DNA of 64,000 nt from Hymenobacter jejuensis (GTDB lineage: Bacteria > Bacteroidota > Bacteroidia > Cytophagales > Hymenobacteraceae), in the NCBI RefSeq assembly GCF_006337165.1, contig NZ_CP040896.1:1054001-1118000 (forward strand). Direction: 5' to 3'. The position numbers and the translations under genes are program-made. The notes beneath the pieces were generated by a model. The model did no database searches. It saw only the letters and a list, made by a program, of their open reading frames with translations, and was not told where the DNA came from. Shown here piece after piece: positions 24,882-34,200 of the stretch. Within the stretch, counting starts at the first letter, position 1. Every line of letters starts with the position of its first letter.

Positions 24882-26231
24882 TTAAGCTTGCTGCGCTACT
24901 GGTTCTTTGTGGCTGGTGCGCACACCAATGCAATGATAAGTAAAGCCAGCTTCCTGCAACTCCTTGGCTTCGTAGATGTTGCGGCCGTCGAAGATGGCCT
25001 TCTGCTTCATCAGGCGAGCCACCACCTCGAAGTTGGGCGCGCGGAATTCGGGCCATTCGGTCACCACCAATAAGGCGTCGGCGTCAATGAGGGCTTCAAA
25101 TTGATCCTTGGCATACGTGATGCGGTCACCCAGCGAATGTTTGGCTTCAGGCATGGCCACCGGGTCGTACGCCGACACAGTGCAGCCCTCTTCCAATAGC
25201 TTATCAATGATTACAATAGAAGGCGCTTCGCGCATGTCATCCGTCTTGGGCTTGAAGGAGAGGCCCCACACGGCGATTTTCTTGCCGCGCAGCTCGCCGC
25301 CGAAGTGGCGACTGACTTTGTCGAACAACACCGACTTTTGGGCTTCATTCACGCTTTCCACGGCCTGCAACACCTGCATTTGGTAGCCGTTTTCGGAAGC
25401 CGTTTTGATCAGCGCCTTCACGTCTTTCGGGAAGCAGGAGCCGCCGTAGCCGATGCCCGGGTAAATGAACTTGGTGCCGATGCGCGCGTCCGAGCCGATG
25501 CCCTGGCGCACCTTGTTGACGTCGGCGCCCATGATTTCGCACAGGTTGGCCACGTCGTTCATGAACGAGATCTTGGTGGCCAGCATGGCGTTGGCCGCGT
25601 ACTTGGTCATCTCGGCCGAGGGGATGTCCATGAAGATGATGGGGTGGCCGTTGAGCAGGAAAGGCTTGTAAAGCTTGGTCATCACTTCTTCGGCCCGCTC
25701 CGAGGCCACGCCCACCACGATGCGGTCGGGCTTAAGGAAGTCGTCGATGGCGGCTCCTTCTTTCAAGAACTCTGGGTTAGAAGCCACGTCGAAGTCGATG
25801 TTCACACCGCGCTTTTCCAGCGCTTGCTCAATCTCTTTGCGAACTTTAGCAGCCGTACCTACAGGTACTGTGCTTTTGGTCACGATTACACCGTAGTTGC
25901 TCATGTGCTCACCGATGCCGCGGGCCACGGCCAGCACGTACTTCAGGTCGGCCGAGCCGTCTTCGCCCGGCGGCGTGCCCACGGCGATGAAGGCCACATC
26001 GCAATCCTGGATGCTCTCGGCGAGGTTGGTCGAAAAATGTAGACGATCTTTCTCCACATTTCGCGACACCATTTCCTCCAAGCCTGGCTCATAGATCGGC
26101 AGGATGCCGTTCTTGAGGTTTTCAATTTTCTTCTGGTCGATGTCAATACAAGTGACGTCGATGCCGACTTCGGCAAAACATGTACCTGTTACTAGGCCCA
26201 CATAGCCAGTGCCTACAACTGCAATTTTCAT
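24882..26231 (-). CDS. ugd: UDP-glucose 6-dehydrogenase
   Basis: The 449-aa enzyme oxidises UDP-glucose to UDP-glucuronate with two NAD. It has MKIAVVGTGYVGLVTG (GxGxxG at 7-12), the conserved EFLKEG loop, and the catalytic Cys266 in GYGGSCFPKD. AVWGLSFKPKTDDMREAPS opens the UDP-binding domain. It lies between an asparagine-synthase-like gene and uxs, so its product may feed both UDP-xylose and possibly a uronic acid destined for amidation. GC-rich and well conserved, unlike the middle of the locus. Confidence 0.95.
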   Translation of the reverse strand: MKIAVVGTGYVGLVTGTCFAEVGIDVTCIDIDQKKIENLKNGILPIYEPGLEEMVSRNVEKDRLHFSTNLAESIQDCDVAFIAVGTPPGEDGSADLKYVLAVARGIGEHMSNYGVIVTKSTVPVGTAAKVRKEIEQALEKRGVNIDFDVASNPEFLKEGAAIDDFLKPDRIVVGVASERAEEVMTKLYKPFLLNGHPIIFMDIPSAEMTKYAANAMLATKISFMNDVANLCEIMGADVNKVRQGIGSDARIGTKFIYPGIGYGGSCFPKDVKALIKTASENGYQMQVLQAVESVNEAQKSVLFDKVSRHFGGELRGKKIAVWGLSFKPKTDDMREAPSIVIIDKLLEEGCTVSAYDPVAMPEAKHSLGDRITYAKDQFEALIDADALLVVTEWPEFRAPNFEVVARLMKQKAIFDGRNIYEAKELQEAGFTYHCIGVRTSHKEPVAQQA

Positions 26232-26278
26232 AGTGTGCGTATTTGAGAAAAAATGGGGGTTATATTTTATTCAAAATA

Positions 26279-28189
26279 CTAGATATTCATCATCCACTTC
26301 TTCCACCACCACTGAAATACTATGAGTGCCCAAATTCGAGCATGAATATCACCAGGATTTCGGGAAAAAAGCTGCGTTTTGAGCGCTCTAATGGCATCGA
26401 CGCTGAATAAGCCTTGGGCTTCTATAAACTCATCGGAGAGCAGGTCATCGGTGATAAGCGGCCGCAACTCGTTACGGAACCACTTGAGCAGCGGCACCTC
26501 AAAGCCGTGTTTGGGGCGCTTGTAGAGCTCCTCGGGCAGCATGGGGCGAAAAGCATCCTGCACAATTCGCTTCTTCATCTTCGCATCGATCTTGCTTTCG
26601 ACGGGCAGCGAAAAAGCAAAGTCCACCACTTTAGGGTCCAAGAAGGGCGGGCGAACTTCTAGCGAGTTGGCCATACTCATCAGATCGACCTTCGTGAGCA
26701 TGTCGTAGGGCAGCACGAGGTTCATGTCGGTGAGCAGCACTTCATTCAGGTCGCCATCGGCATGCAGATTCTCCAGAATATCGCGGCGGCGCTTCTCGGC
26801 TAGTTTCTTACCGACTTTTCGGCGTGCCGCCGGACTCAGCAGATTACGCGAATCTTTTTCGCTCACGAACGAAGCCCAGTCCCAATAGCGGTCCTTAGGG
26901 CCGTTGAGCATGCCGCGCGAAAACCGCTGAAATTGACGTATCTTATTGCCAAAGAAGGAGTTACGCGATTTTGGTAATACATCCCATAGCAGGTTCAGGC
27001 CGGTAACTGCCTCGGCTTTGAAACCGCCCTGCCGCACCTGAAATTCGCCCATGTGCTTGTTGTAGCCGGCAAACATCTCGTCGGCGCCGTCGCCGGAGAG
27101 CGCAACGGTTACCTTTTCGCGGGTGCGCTTGCTGAGAATGTACACAGCCAGCGCCGAAGAATCGGCGAACGGTTCGTCGATGTAGTTGAGCACATCGAAA
27201 ATATGGTCGTACAGATCCTGGTTGGTCAGTGAGAAGACCGTGTGGTTGGTCTTATACCGATCCGCGACCAGGTTGGCGTACTTGGTTTCGTCGAAGAACG
27301 GCTCGTCGCGGTACCCAATGCTGAACGTGTTCAGGTGGGGCGTATGGCGCGAGGCGAGCGCCACGATTACCGACGAGTCGATGCCCCCGCTCAGGAAGGC
27401 ACCCAGCGGCACATCGGCCACCAAGCGGCGGGCCGTGGCATCGTCGAGCAGGTCGATCAGCTTCTTTTGCTGCTCTTCGTAGGTAAGCTTATTCTTCTGG
27501 ACTTTTTTCGGATCGTATGGAATCTTGTACCAGCGCTTGCGCACTACCTTTTTGCCTTTTATAAAGAGGTAGTGGCCGGGCAACAGCTTTTTGACGCCTT
27601 TGAAAATAGTAGCCGGCCCCGGAATATAATTAAGCTGCAAATACTGGCTCAGCGACACGTAATCGAGCTTGCGCGGTATGCCCAAGGCCAGCAACGATTT
27701 CATTTCGGAGGCAAACAGCAGCTGGTTTTCGTCGCGGTAGACGAGCAGCGGCTTCTCCCCCATTCGGTCGCGGGCAATGAACAGCGAATCTTCCTCTTTG
27801 TCGTAAATGGCAAAGCCGAAAAAGCCGTTCAGCTTCTTGATAAAGCTACGGCCTTCGCTAATGTACAGTTGCAGAATTACTTCCGTATCTGTTTGAGAAT
27901 GAAAGTGATGCCCTTTCTTGATCAGCTTCTGCCGCAATTCACGGAAGTTGAAGATCTCGCCGTTGAACACGATTGTATAACGCCCCGACTCGTCGGTCAT
28001 GGGCTGGTTGCCGTCGGCAGTAAGGTCAAGGATCGCTAGGCGGCGAAAGCCCAATCCGCAACGATCGTACACGAAATGCCCTTGTGAATCAGGGCCTCGG
28101 CTCACGATAGCATCCGTGGATGCATGCAAAGAGGCCAGCGTATTGCGGCCTGCGTCCGTAAAGGCAAAAACTCCGGTTATTCCACACAT
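26279..28189 (-). CDS. asnB: Asparagine synthase-like amidotransferase, first gene of the locus
   Basis: The 636-aa protein has Cys2 nucleophile in MCGITGVF, RGPDSQG at 31-37, FNGEIFN at 75-81 and the ATP-binding LSGGIDSS at 266-273, then LSGDGADEMFAGY. I set the start at the ATG at 28189 because Cys must be residue 2; an upstream in-frame extension to 28258 lacks any function and would span a promoter-like element at 28200-28207. It opens the 28-kb polysaccharide locus and is related to, but diverged from, the gene at the other end. Amidation of a sugar acid is plausible; asparagine synthesis is not excluded. Confidence 0.88.
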   Translation of the reverse strand: MCGITGVFAFTDAGRNTLASLHASTDAIVSRGPDSQGHFVYDRCGLGFRRLAILDLTADGNQPMTDESGRYTIVFNGEIFNFRELRQKLIKKGHHFHSQTDTEVILQLYISEGRSFIKKLNGFFGFAIYDKEEDSLFIARDRMGEKPLLVYRDENQLLFASEMKSLLALGIPRKLDYVSLSQYLQLNYIPGPATIFKGVKKLLPGHYLFIKGKKVVRKRWYKIPYDPKKVQKNKLTYEEQQKKLIDLLDDATARRLVADVPLGAFLSGGIDSSVIVALASRHTPHLNTFSIGYRDEPFFDETKYANLVADRYKTNHTVFSLTNQDLYDHIFDVLNYIDEPFADSSALAVYILSKRTREKVTVALSGDGADEMFAGYNKHMGEFQVRQGGFKAEAVTGLNLLWDVLPKSRNSFFGNKIRQFQRFSRGMLNGPKDRYWDWASFVSEKDSRNLLSPAARRKVGKKLAEKRRRDILENLHADGDLNEVLLTDMNLVLPYDMLTKVDLMSMANSLEVRPPFLDPKVVDFAFSLPVESKIDAKMKKRIVQDAFRPMLPEELYKRPKHGFEVPLLKWFRNELRPLITDDLLSDEFIEAQGLFSVDAIRALKTQLFSRNPGDIHARIWALIVFQWWWKKWMMNI

Positions 28190-28199
28190 AATTAGCAGG

Positions 28200-28207
28200 C
28201 AAAAGTA
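28200..28207 (-). promoter_or_regulatory. Candidate -7 element (TACTTTTG) for the polysaccharide locus
   Basis: Exact TAnnTTTG on the minus strand, ten bases upstream of the ATG at 28189. Transcription from it would give a nearly leaderless mRNA for the whole locus. No clear -33 TTTG is seen. Confidence 0.45.
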
Positions 28208-28311
28208 CGAACAATCGGGACTTGCGTTCCGAAAAGTGTCGCACGGCGTCGCAACCAAAGCCGTGCCAGCCTAGTACACCTTTCTAGTATTCACCCCTGA
28301 GAAACTCAGAT

Positions 28312-28812
28312 ATGAACCTCCAGCAGCAAATGGACCTGCAGCAGCAGTTTGAAGCCGCCGTCACGCGCGTTGATAATCTTCCCGGTGACCAAGCCGCGCC
28401 GCACATGACCGAACTCTACGGCCTTTACAAGCAAGCCACTGAAGGCGACCACGATACCAAAGGCGAAGTAGTAGGCGACGATTCGCCCGACAACCCCAGC
28501 GGCGCCCCCGGCATGTCGCAGGCGCAATGGGACTCGTGGAGCAAGTTTAAGGGCCTGAGCGAGGACGATGCTAAGCGTCAGTACATCCAAAAGGTAGATC
28601 AGCTGGCTGGGCCCATCGGGGAGCAGGCTTCTATCATCACCGGCAGCGGCCAGCCTGCAACGGCTTCACAAGTTGCGCCCGAAAATACGACCACTTCTCA
28701 GCAGCCTGGCAGTTCTCCCGGCGTTTCCGAGGGCGGCTTGCGCGGCGATATTACAGCTGGCGCCCCGTACGGCGGCGAAGACAAGCTGAAAGGCGAACAA
28801 GAGGGTTTGTAG
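28312..28812 (+). CDS. Acyl-CoA-binding (ACBP) domain protein
   Basis: The first 100 of 166 residues follow the ACBP pattern: FEAAVTRVDNLP, ELYGLYKQATEGD at 34-46, WDSWSKFKGLSEDDAKRQYI at 73-92 and KVDQLAG. ACBPs bind acyl-CoA esters in the cytoplasm. In place of the usual short loop after the YKQAT helix there is an acidic, glycine-proline insert (about 51-67), and residues 105-166 form a Ser/Thr/Gly/Pro-rich tail. There is no signal peptide. It is divergent from the polysaccharide locus and closed by a strong terminator. Confidence 0.8.
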   Translation: MNLQQQMDLQQQFEAAVTRVDNLPGDQAAPHMTELYGLYKQATEGDHDTKGEVVGDDSPDNPSGAPGMSQAQWDSWSKFKGLSEDDAKRQYIQKVDQLAGPIGEQASIITGSGQPATASQVAPENTTTSQQPGSSPGVSEGGLRGDITAGAPYGGEDKLKGEQEGL

Positions 28813-28864
28813 ACGGGTGGCTGTGAGTTGATCTCACTACAGTTTACCCAGTCTTTCGACTAGC

Positions 28865-28900
28865 AAAAAGGCCCGCTGTTGATGCAGCGGGCCTTTTTTT
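28865..28900. terminator. Bidirectional hairpin terminator
   Basis: A perfect 14-bp stem (28865-28878 with 28885-28898), six-base loop, A-tract on one side and T-tract on the other. It lies between convergent genes and can serve both. Confidence 0.92.
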
Positions 28901-28909
28901 AACTAATTA

Positions 28910-28925
28910 ATTATCAATCATTTAT
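28910..28925. repeat. Copy of the ATTATCAATNATTTAT motif
   Basis: Matches the motif completely and directly follows the terminator. The wider 28901-28925 segment is almost the same as 37481-37505. Confidence 0.7.
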
Positions 28926-28944
28926 ACAACAACGCATTTTGAGG

Positions 28945-30354
28945 CTAAAAAATCTTTCCTGGGTTCATGATGCCTTTCGGGTCGAATACCTTTTTGATGC
29001 CGCGCATCAGGTTGAGCTGCACTTCGCCTAGGGCAATGCCGATGTAAGGCCGCTGCACTAGTCCAATGCCGTGTTCGCCGCTGATGGTGCCGCCTAGGCT
29101 TACGCACAAGCGAAACAACTCACTAATAGGCTCTTGCAACCCGTGATGCCACATCTCGTCGGGCAAATCGCCGCGGATGATGTTGATGTGCAGGTTGCCA
29201 TCGCCGGCGTGGCCGTAGCAAACGCTTTGGAAGCCATAGCGGCGCCCTATTTCTTTCACGCCTTTGAGCAAAGTAGGCAGCTCGGCACGGGGCACGACCG
29301 TGTCTTCCTCCTTATATACAGAGTTGTAGCGCACGGAATTGCCGATGTTGCGGCGGATTTTCCAGAGTTCGTCTTTCTGCGCGGCCGTATCGGCCAGCAG
29401 GATTTCGCCGATATCGTATTTCTCCAGCACGCCGTACACGTGTTCGGCCTCCTTATATAGCTGATCTAGTTCCTGACCATCCAACTCGATGAGGAGGTGA
29501 GCCCGAATGTCTTCGGGCAGGTCGATGGCGATGTTGAGGTAGCGCGCCGACCATTCGATGGCTTCTCGCTCCATGAATTCCATGCCCGAAGGCACGATGC
29601 CCGTGCGAAAAATCTCAGAAACGGCCGTCGCAGCTTGTTCCTCGTCGCGGAATGGCACCAGCAACACAATGTTCTGCTGCGGGTACGGAATCAGCCGGAA
29701 GACGATGCAAGTGATAATACCTAAGGTGCCCTCTGAGCCAATCATCAGTTGGGTCAGGTTGTAGCCGGTGGCATTTTTGAGCACGTTAGCCCCCGTCCAG
29801 ATGATATCGCCAGTAGGCAATACTACTTGCACGTTCAGCACGTAATCCTTTGTCACACCGTACTTTACGGCTTTTGGACCACCGCTGCTCTCGCTCAGGT
29901 TACCACCCAAGAAACAGCTGCCTTTGCTGGCCGGATCGGGTGGGTAGAAAAGGCCTTTTTCTTGCACAGCCTCCTGAAATACCTGGTTGACTACACCCGG
30001 CTCGACCGTGGCCTGCAGGTTGCGCTCGTCAATCTGGATGATCTTGTTGAGGCGTTCTGTGGATATTACCACGCCGTTGTGCACGGGCAAGGCCCCGCCA
30101 CTTAGGCCGGTGCCGGCTCCGCGCGGCGTGACCGGAATGTTGTTTTCGTAGCACAACCGTACAATCTGGCTGATCTCTTCGGCGTTAGCGGGACGAACCA
30201 CCACGTCGGGAGCAAAATGCAAGTCTTCCGTATGATCGCGGCCGTAACCGGCATATACGTCAGCCTCAGCATGTTGAGACGTAAGTACGTGCTGGGGTCC
30301 TACAATCTGTTCGAAAGCAGTCACCAGCTCAGGAGTTAAGACTTGAAAATCCAT
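28945..30354 (-). CDS. glcD: FAD-linked oxidase, GlcD/D-lactate dehydrogenase type
   Basis: The 469-aa protein belongs to the FAD-binding-4 family. PRGAGTGLSGGALP at 77-90 forms the FAD pyrophosphate site, GGNLSESSGGPKAVKYG follows, and HAGDGNLHIN and SGEHGIG near the C-terminus are typical of glycolate oxidase GlcD and D-lactate dehydrogenases. It should oxidise a 2-hydroxy acid such as D-lactate or glycolate. No GlcE or GlcF partner lies beside it, which favours a single-subunit D-lactate dehydrogenase. The start is the ATG at 30354; a TTG at 30378 is less likely. Confidence 0.87.
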   Translation of the reverse strand: MDFQVLTPELVTAFEQIVGPQHVLTSQHAEADVYAGYGRDHTEDLHFAPDVVVRPANAEEISQIVRLCYENNIPVTPRGAGTGLSGGALPVHNGVVISTERLNKIIQIDERNLQATVEPGVVNQVFQEAVQEKGLFYPPDPASKGSCFLGGNLSESSGGPKAVKYGVTKDYVLNVQVVLPTGDIIWTGANVLKNATGYNLTQLMIGSEGTLGIITCIVFRLIPYPQQNIVLLVPFRDEEQAATAVSEIFRTGIVPSGMEFMEREAIEWSARYLNIAIDLPEDIRAHLLIELDGQELDQLYKEAEHVYGVLEKYDIGEILLADTAAQKDELWKIRRNIGNSVRYNSVYKEEDTVVPRAELPTLLKGVKEIGRRYGFQSVCYGHAGDGNLHINIIRGDLPDEMWHHGLQEPISELFRLCVSLGGTISGEHGIGLVQRPYIGIALGEVQLNLMRGIKKVFDPKGIMNPGKIF

Positions 30355-30392
30355 AGCGAAGGAAAGAAGGGAGGTCAAATGGCCTATTCACG

Positions 30393-30400
30393 TATCTTTG
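30393..30400 (+). promoter_or_regulatory. Candidate -7 element (TATCTTTG)
   Basis: Exact TAnnTTTG five bases upstream of the ATG at 30406. If used, transcription would start at about that ATG, making the NlpC/P60 mRNA leaderless and excluding the upstream ATG at 30379. Confidence 0.45.
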
Positions 30401-30405
30401 TCGCG

Positions 30406-31089
30406 ATGCGGGAACACATTACGAAGGTACAGCATTCGGCGCAGTGGCGTTGCTTTGTATCAACGCTGTTATTGGTAGCGTTGGTTTGGCTGGCCAGCTG
30501 CAGTAGCTCGAAGAAAGTGAATTACCGAGGCGGGCGCTACTATTCGGCCCGCGAAATGGCGCGCATGAAAGCCGAAGAGCGCCGGCGCCGGGCCGGGCTA
30601 CCGGTGGCAAAATCCAAAGCCAAATACGGTTCGGGAGCCCGTAAAAGCAAGATGGTGGTTAAAAGCCCGGTGGGCAGCCGTGCCCGGTCGGGCAACGTCA
30701 GCGAAGATCTCGCCACAGTAATTGAAGCGGCCCGTTCCTACCAAGGCACTCCTTATAAGTACGGCGGCACGACGCGCTTGGGCATGGACTGCTCGGGGCT
30801 ATTGTGTGCCTCATTCGCAGTGATCGACGTTCAAATTCCACGGTCTTCCAATGAGCAGGCAGCTTGGGGGGAGCCCGTCAAACCCCAGAATCTACAACCC
30901 GGCGATTTGATTTTTTTTGGGGCTTCTCCCGGCAGCGGCACCATTACGCACGTGGGATTAGTCACGGAAGCATCCCCGGAAGGAATTCAGTTCATTCACT
31001 CTTCTAGCAGCTTAGGCGTGGTGGAGAATAGCCTAGAGAGCGATTACTACCTAAGTAGGTTTATTAAGGCCGTTCGGCCTAGATTATGA
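30406..31089 (+). CDS. NlpC/P60-family cell-wall peptidase lipoprotein
   Basis: The 227-aa protein has a signal peptide ending in the lipobox LASC (Cys32), so it is probably anchored in the outer membrane. A basic linker (about 33-95) precedes the NlpC/P60 domain with catalytic Cys129 in MDCSGL, His182 in THVGLV and a third polar residue near His198. Such enzymes cleave peptide bonds in peptidoglycan stems. Start choice: the ATG at 30406 gives a reasonable signal peptide and lies just after a promoter-like element. The ATG at 30379, preceded by GGAGG, would add nine residues. Confidence 0.88.
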   Translation: MREHITKVQHSAQWRCFVSTLLLVALVWLASCSSSKKVNYRGGRYYSAREMARMKAEERRRRAGLPVAKSKAKYGSGARKSKMVVKSPVGSRARSGNVSEDLATVIEAARSYQGTPYKYGGTTRLGMDCSGLLCASFAVIDVQIPRSSNEQAAWGEPVKPQNLQPGDLIFFGASPGSGTITHVGLVTEASPEGIQFIHSSSSLGVVENSLESDYYLSRFIKAVRPRL

Positions 31090-31101
31090 ATTTCCCCTCC
31101 T

Positions 31102-31109
31102 TACATTTG
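31102..31109 (+). promoter_or_regulatory. Candidate -7 element (TACATTTG)
   Basis: Exact TAnnTTTG in the gap before the TonB-dependent receptor. Transcription would start near 31115 and give a leader of about 120 bases. No TTTG at the ideal -33 distance. Confidence 0.5.
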
Positions 31110-31236
31110 TAGTCGCAAGGTGCGGATGCCCAGGGGTAATCGTAATAATTACTTAATACGAATGCCCCTAGCGGTCGTTAGTTTTGCAGCGTTTTTTTCG
31201 TTTGAGCACCCCCTTTTTTCACCAATTTCCTCATTT

Positions 31237-34200
31237 ATGAAACAGTTACGTTTACGCAACTTGCTTTTGCTGTTGCTGACTGTGTTGTCAGTACAGCAAG
31301 GTTGGGCGCAGGGAACCACCACCTCCACGATGAACGGTGTGATCACCGATCAGTCGGGAGCTGGGTTGCCTGGGGCCACCGTCATTGCCATACACACCCC
31401 TACCAACACGCAGTACGTAGCGCCAACCAACTCGGAGGGTCGTTATAACATTCAAAACATGCGCGTAGGCGGGCCTTATACGGTACGCGTTACGTTTATT
31501 GGTTATCAAGATGTTACTCGCGAAAACATCTTCCTGACGTTGGGCCAGAATCAACGTTTGGACATTAACCTAAGCGAAACAACTACGCAATTGGGTGGTG
31601 TAGTCGTAACTGCTTCTGATCCAAGCTCGGTGCTCAACGCCGAACGTTCGGGTTCTACCACGAATATCAGCACGCAAGAAATTCAGCGCCTGCCTACTAT
31701 CACGCGTAACCTGAACGACTTCCTGCGTCTGACGCCTCAGTCTTCTTCTACTTCGCCAGGCGCTGTAGGTGGTGGCAACTACCGTCAAAACAACATTACT
31801 GTTGACGGTTCTGACTTCAACAACAACTTCGGTATCGGCACCAACCTTCCTGCTGGCGGCAACCCAATTTCACTGGACGCTATTCAGGAAATCACTGTTA
31901 ACGTAACGCCTTTCGATATCCGCCAGTCGGGCTTCATTGGTAGCGCCGTTAACGCCATTACCCGCTCGGGCACCAACGATTTCTCTGGTTCGGTTTACAC
32001 TTACTGGCGTAACCAAAACCAACAGGGCAACAAAGTTGGTGATCAGACTTTCGTAAAGCAGAAGCTGGACGATAAGCAATACGGCTTCCGTTTGGGTGGC
32101 CCGATCATCAAGGATAAGGTGTTCTTTTTCATAAACGCTGAAAAAAGAGATGCGACTAGCCCAGGTCAGCAAAATATTGCCTCAAATGGCAGCAACAGCG
32201 GTTCTAACGTTGTCCGTCCTACAGAGACCCGCCTAAACGAAATCAGTGACTACCTGAGTTCTAAGTACGGCTACGAGACAGGCCCTTACCAAAATTATTC
32301 CTTTGTAAGCAATCGGACGAATATTTTGGGCCGCTTGGACTGGAACATCAATAGCAACAACCATTTCACCGTTCGCTATAGCCAAGTAGAAAGCAAAGCG
32401 CCTAGCTTCGTTAGTACTTCTAGAAGCCCACTCGGCAGCTTCCCCAACACCCGCACCAGTAACTTCGCGTTGCCCTTCAGCAACTCTAACTACTTCCAAG
32501 AGCAGAACCTGTACTCGTTTGCAGCAGAATTGAACTCTACCGTTAATGGCAAGTTTTACAACACCCTGCGCGGCACGTACACCAACCAAAACGACCCACG
32601 CAGCTCTAATAGCTCGGTGTTTCCTTTCGTAGACATTCTGGATGGCAACACTACCGCTACTGCTTACGGTAACCCCTACACCTCTTTTGGTTATGAGCCA
32701 TTTACTTATGGCAACTTAAGACAGGTACAAACTTATTCGGTAGTAGACTTCGTCAACTTCACGGCCGGCAGAAATAACTTCACAGTAGGTGGTCAATTTG
32801 ACCTGCAAAACACCAAAAACGGTTTCCAACGTTTTGCCACCAGCTACTATACCTTCAATACGTTTGAAGACTTCAAAAACGGAGCTAACCCCGTTGATTT
32901 CGCCCTCACGTATTCCTTGCTGCCTAATTACCAGCAAGCCTATCCCCGCTTCAAGTTTGCTCAGTACTCGGTATATGGCCAAGACGAGATCAACGTAACC
33001 GACAAGCTCCGTGTAACGGCTGGTCTGCGACTTGAGCTTAACTCTTACCTGAACGTAAAAGAGATCCAGACGCACCCGCTTGTAGCAGCGCTCACTTTCG
33101 TCGACAACAAGAAAATCGACACGGGTGTACTGCCTAAGAACCGCATTCTGTGGTCGCCTAGAATTGGCTTCAACTATGATGTGAAGGGTGACCGCTCGCT
33201 GCAAATACGCGGTGGCTCAGGCATCTTTGCTGGCAAGGTTCCAACCGTATGGATCGTATCGCAATCGGGTGACGCAGGCTTGCTCCAAGTAACCCAGACT
33301 TGGTCTACGCTGAATGGCGGCAAGTTGCCTTATGCAAACATGCCTTTCAACCCAGATCCAAACGCTTACCGTCCTGAAACGCAGCCGACGCCTGGTGCAG
33401 TAATCCCAAGCACTATCAGCGCTACTGATCCTAACTTCCGTAACCCACAGGCTTGGAAAAGCAGCATCGCTGTTGATGCCAAACTGCCTTGGGGCTTGGT
33501 TGGTACCTTGGAAGGTATCTACAACAAAGATTTGACCATCGCACTGGGCAAAAACTACAACTTGGTTGCTCCACAATCCCTGAACGTAGCAGGCTACCCA
33601 GATAACCGCCAGATCTATCCGGCTACCAACGCTACCAAATTCATCAACCCGCTGACGCCAACAGGTTTGCCCGGTGGCACAGGCAGTACCGCTACTGCTT
33701 TCAACCCAATCGTGTTGAGCAACGCCCACAAAGGCTACTACTGGTCAGCTTCTGCAAAGGTTGACAAGCGCTTCAACAGCGGCCTGACGGCTTCGGTGGC
33801 TTATGTAAGAAGCCAGGCGAAAGTTCTTTTTGATGGCAGCGGTGACCAGCTCATCAACACTTGGTCGCTTACTCCTATCGTAAACGACGCCAACAATCCG
33901 AACCTGAGCTACGCCAACTATGTAGTGCCCAATCGCATTGTGGCTTCGCTTTCTTACCGCAAGGAGTACTTCAAACACTTGGCCACGCAGCTTTCGATGT
34001 TCTACGAAGGCTCGATCCAAGGCCGCTTCTCTTACGGTTACGGTGGCGACTTAAACCGTGATGGCCAGACCAACGACCTGATCTATGTGCCAAAAGATGC
34101 TTCGGAAATCACGTTCACGAACTTCAACTACGGAACTACTGCCGCACCAAACGTGTACACGGCAGCTGAGCAAAGCGATTTGTTCTTCCAGTATATCAAC

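Noticed and set aside
25305..26042. A 245-residue open frame on the plus strand opposite ugd
   Set aside because: It lies wholly antisense to a strongly conserved gene, with low-complexity His/Ala/Val-rich translation caused by codon bias in the real gene.
27242..28039. A 265-residue open frame opposite the first asparagine-synthase-like gene
   Set aside because: Antisense shadow of a gene with clear catalytic motifs; no recognisable domains.
28190..28258. A 23-residue N-terminal extension of the asparagine-synthase-like protein
   Set aside because: The catalytic Cys must be residue 2, and a promoter-like element lies inside the extension.
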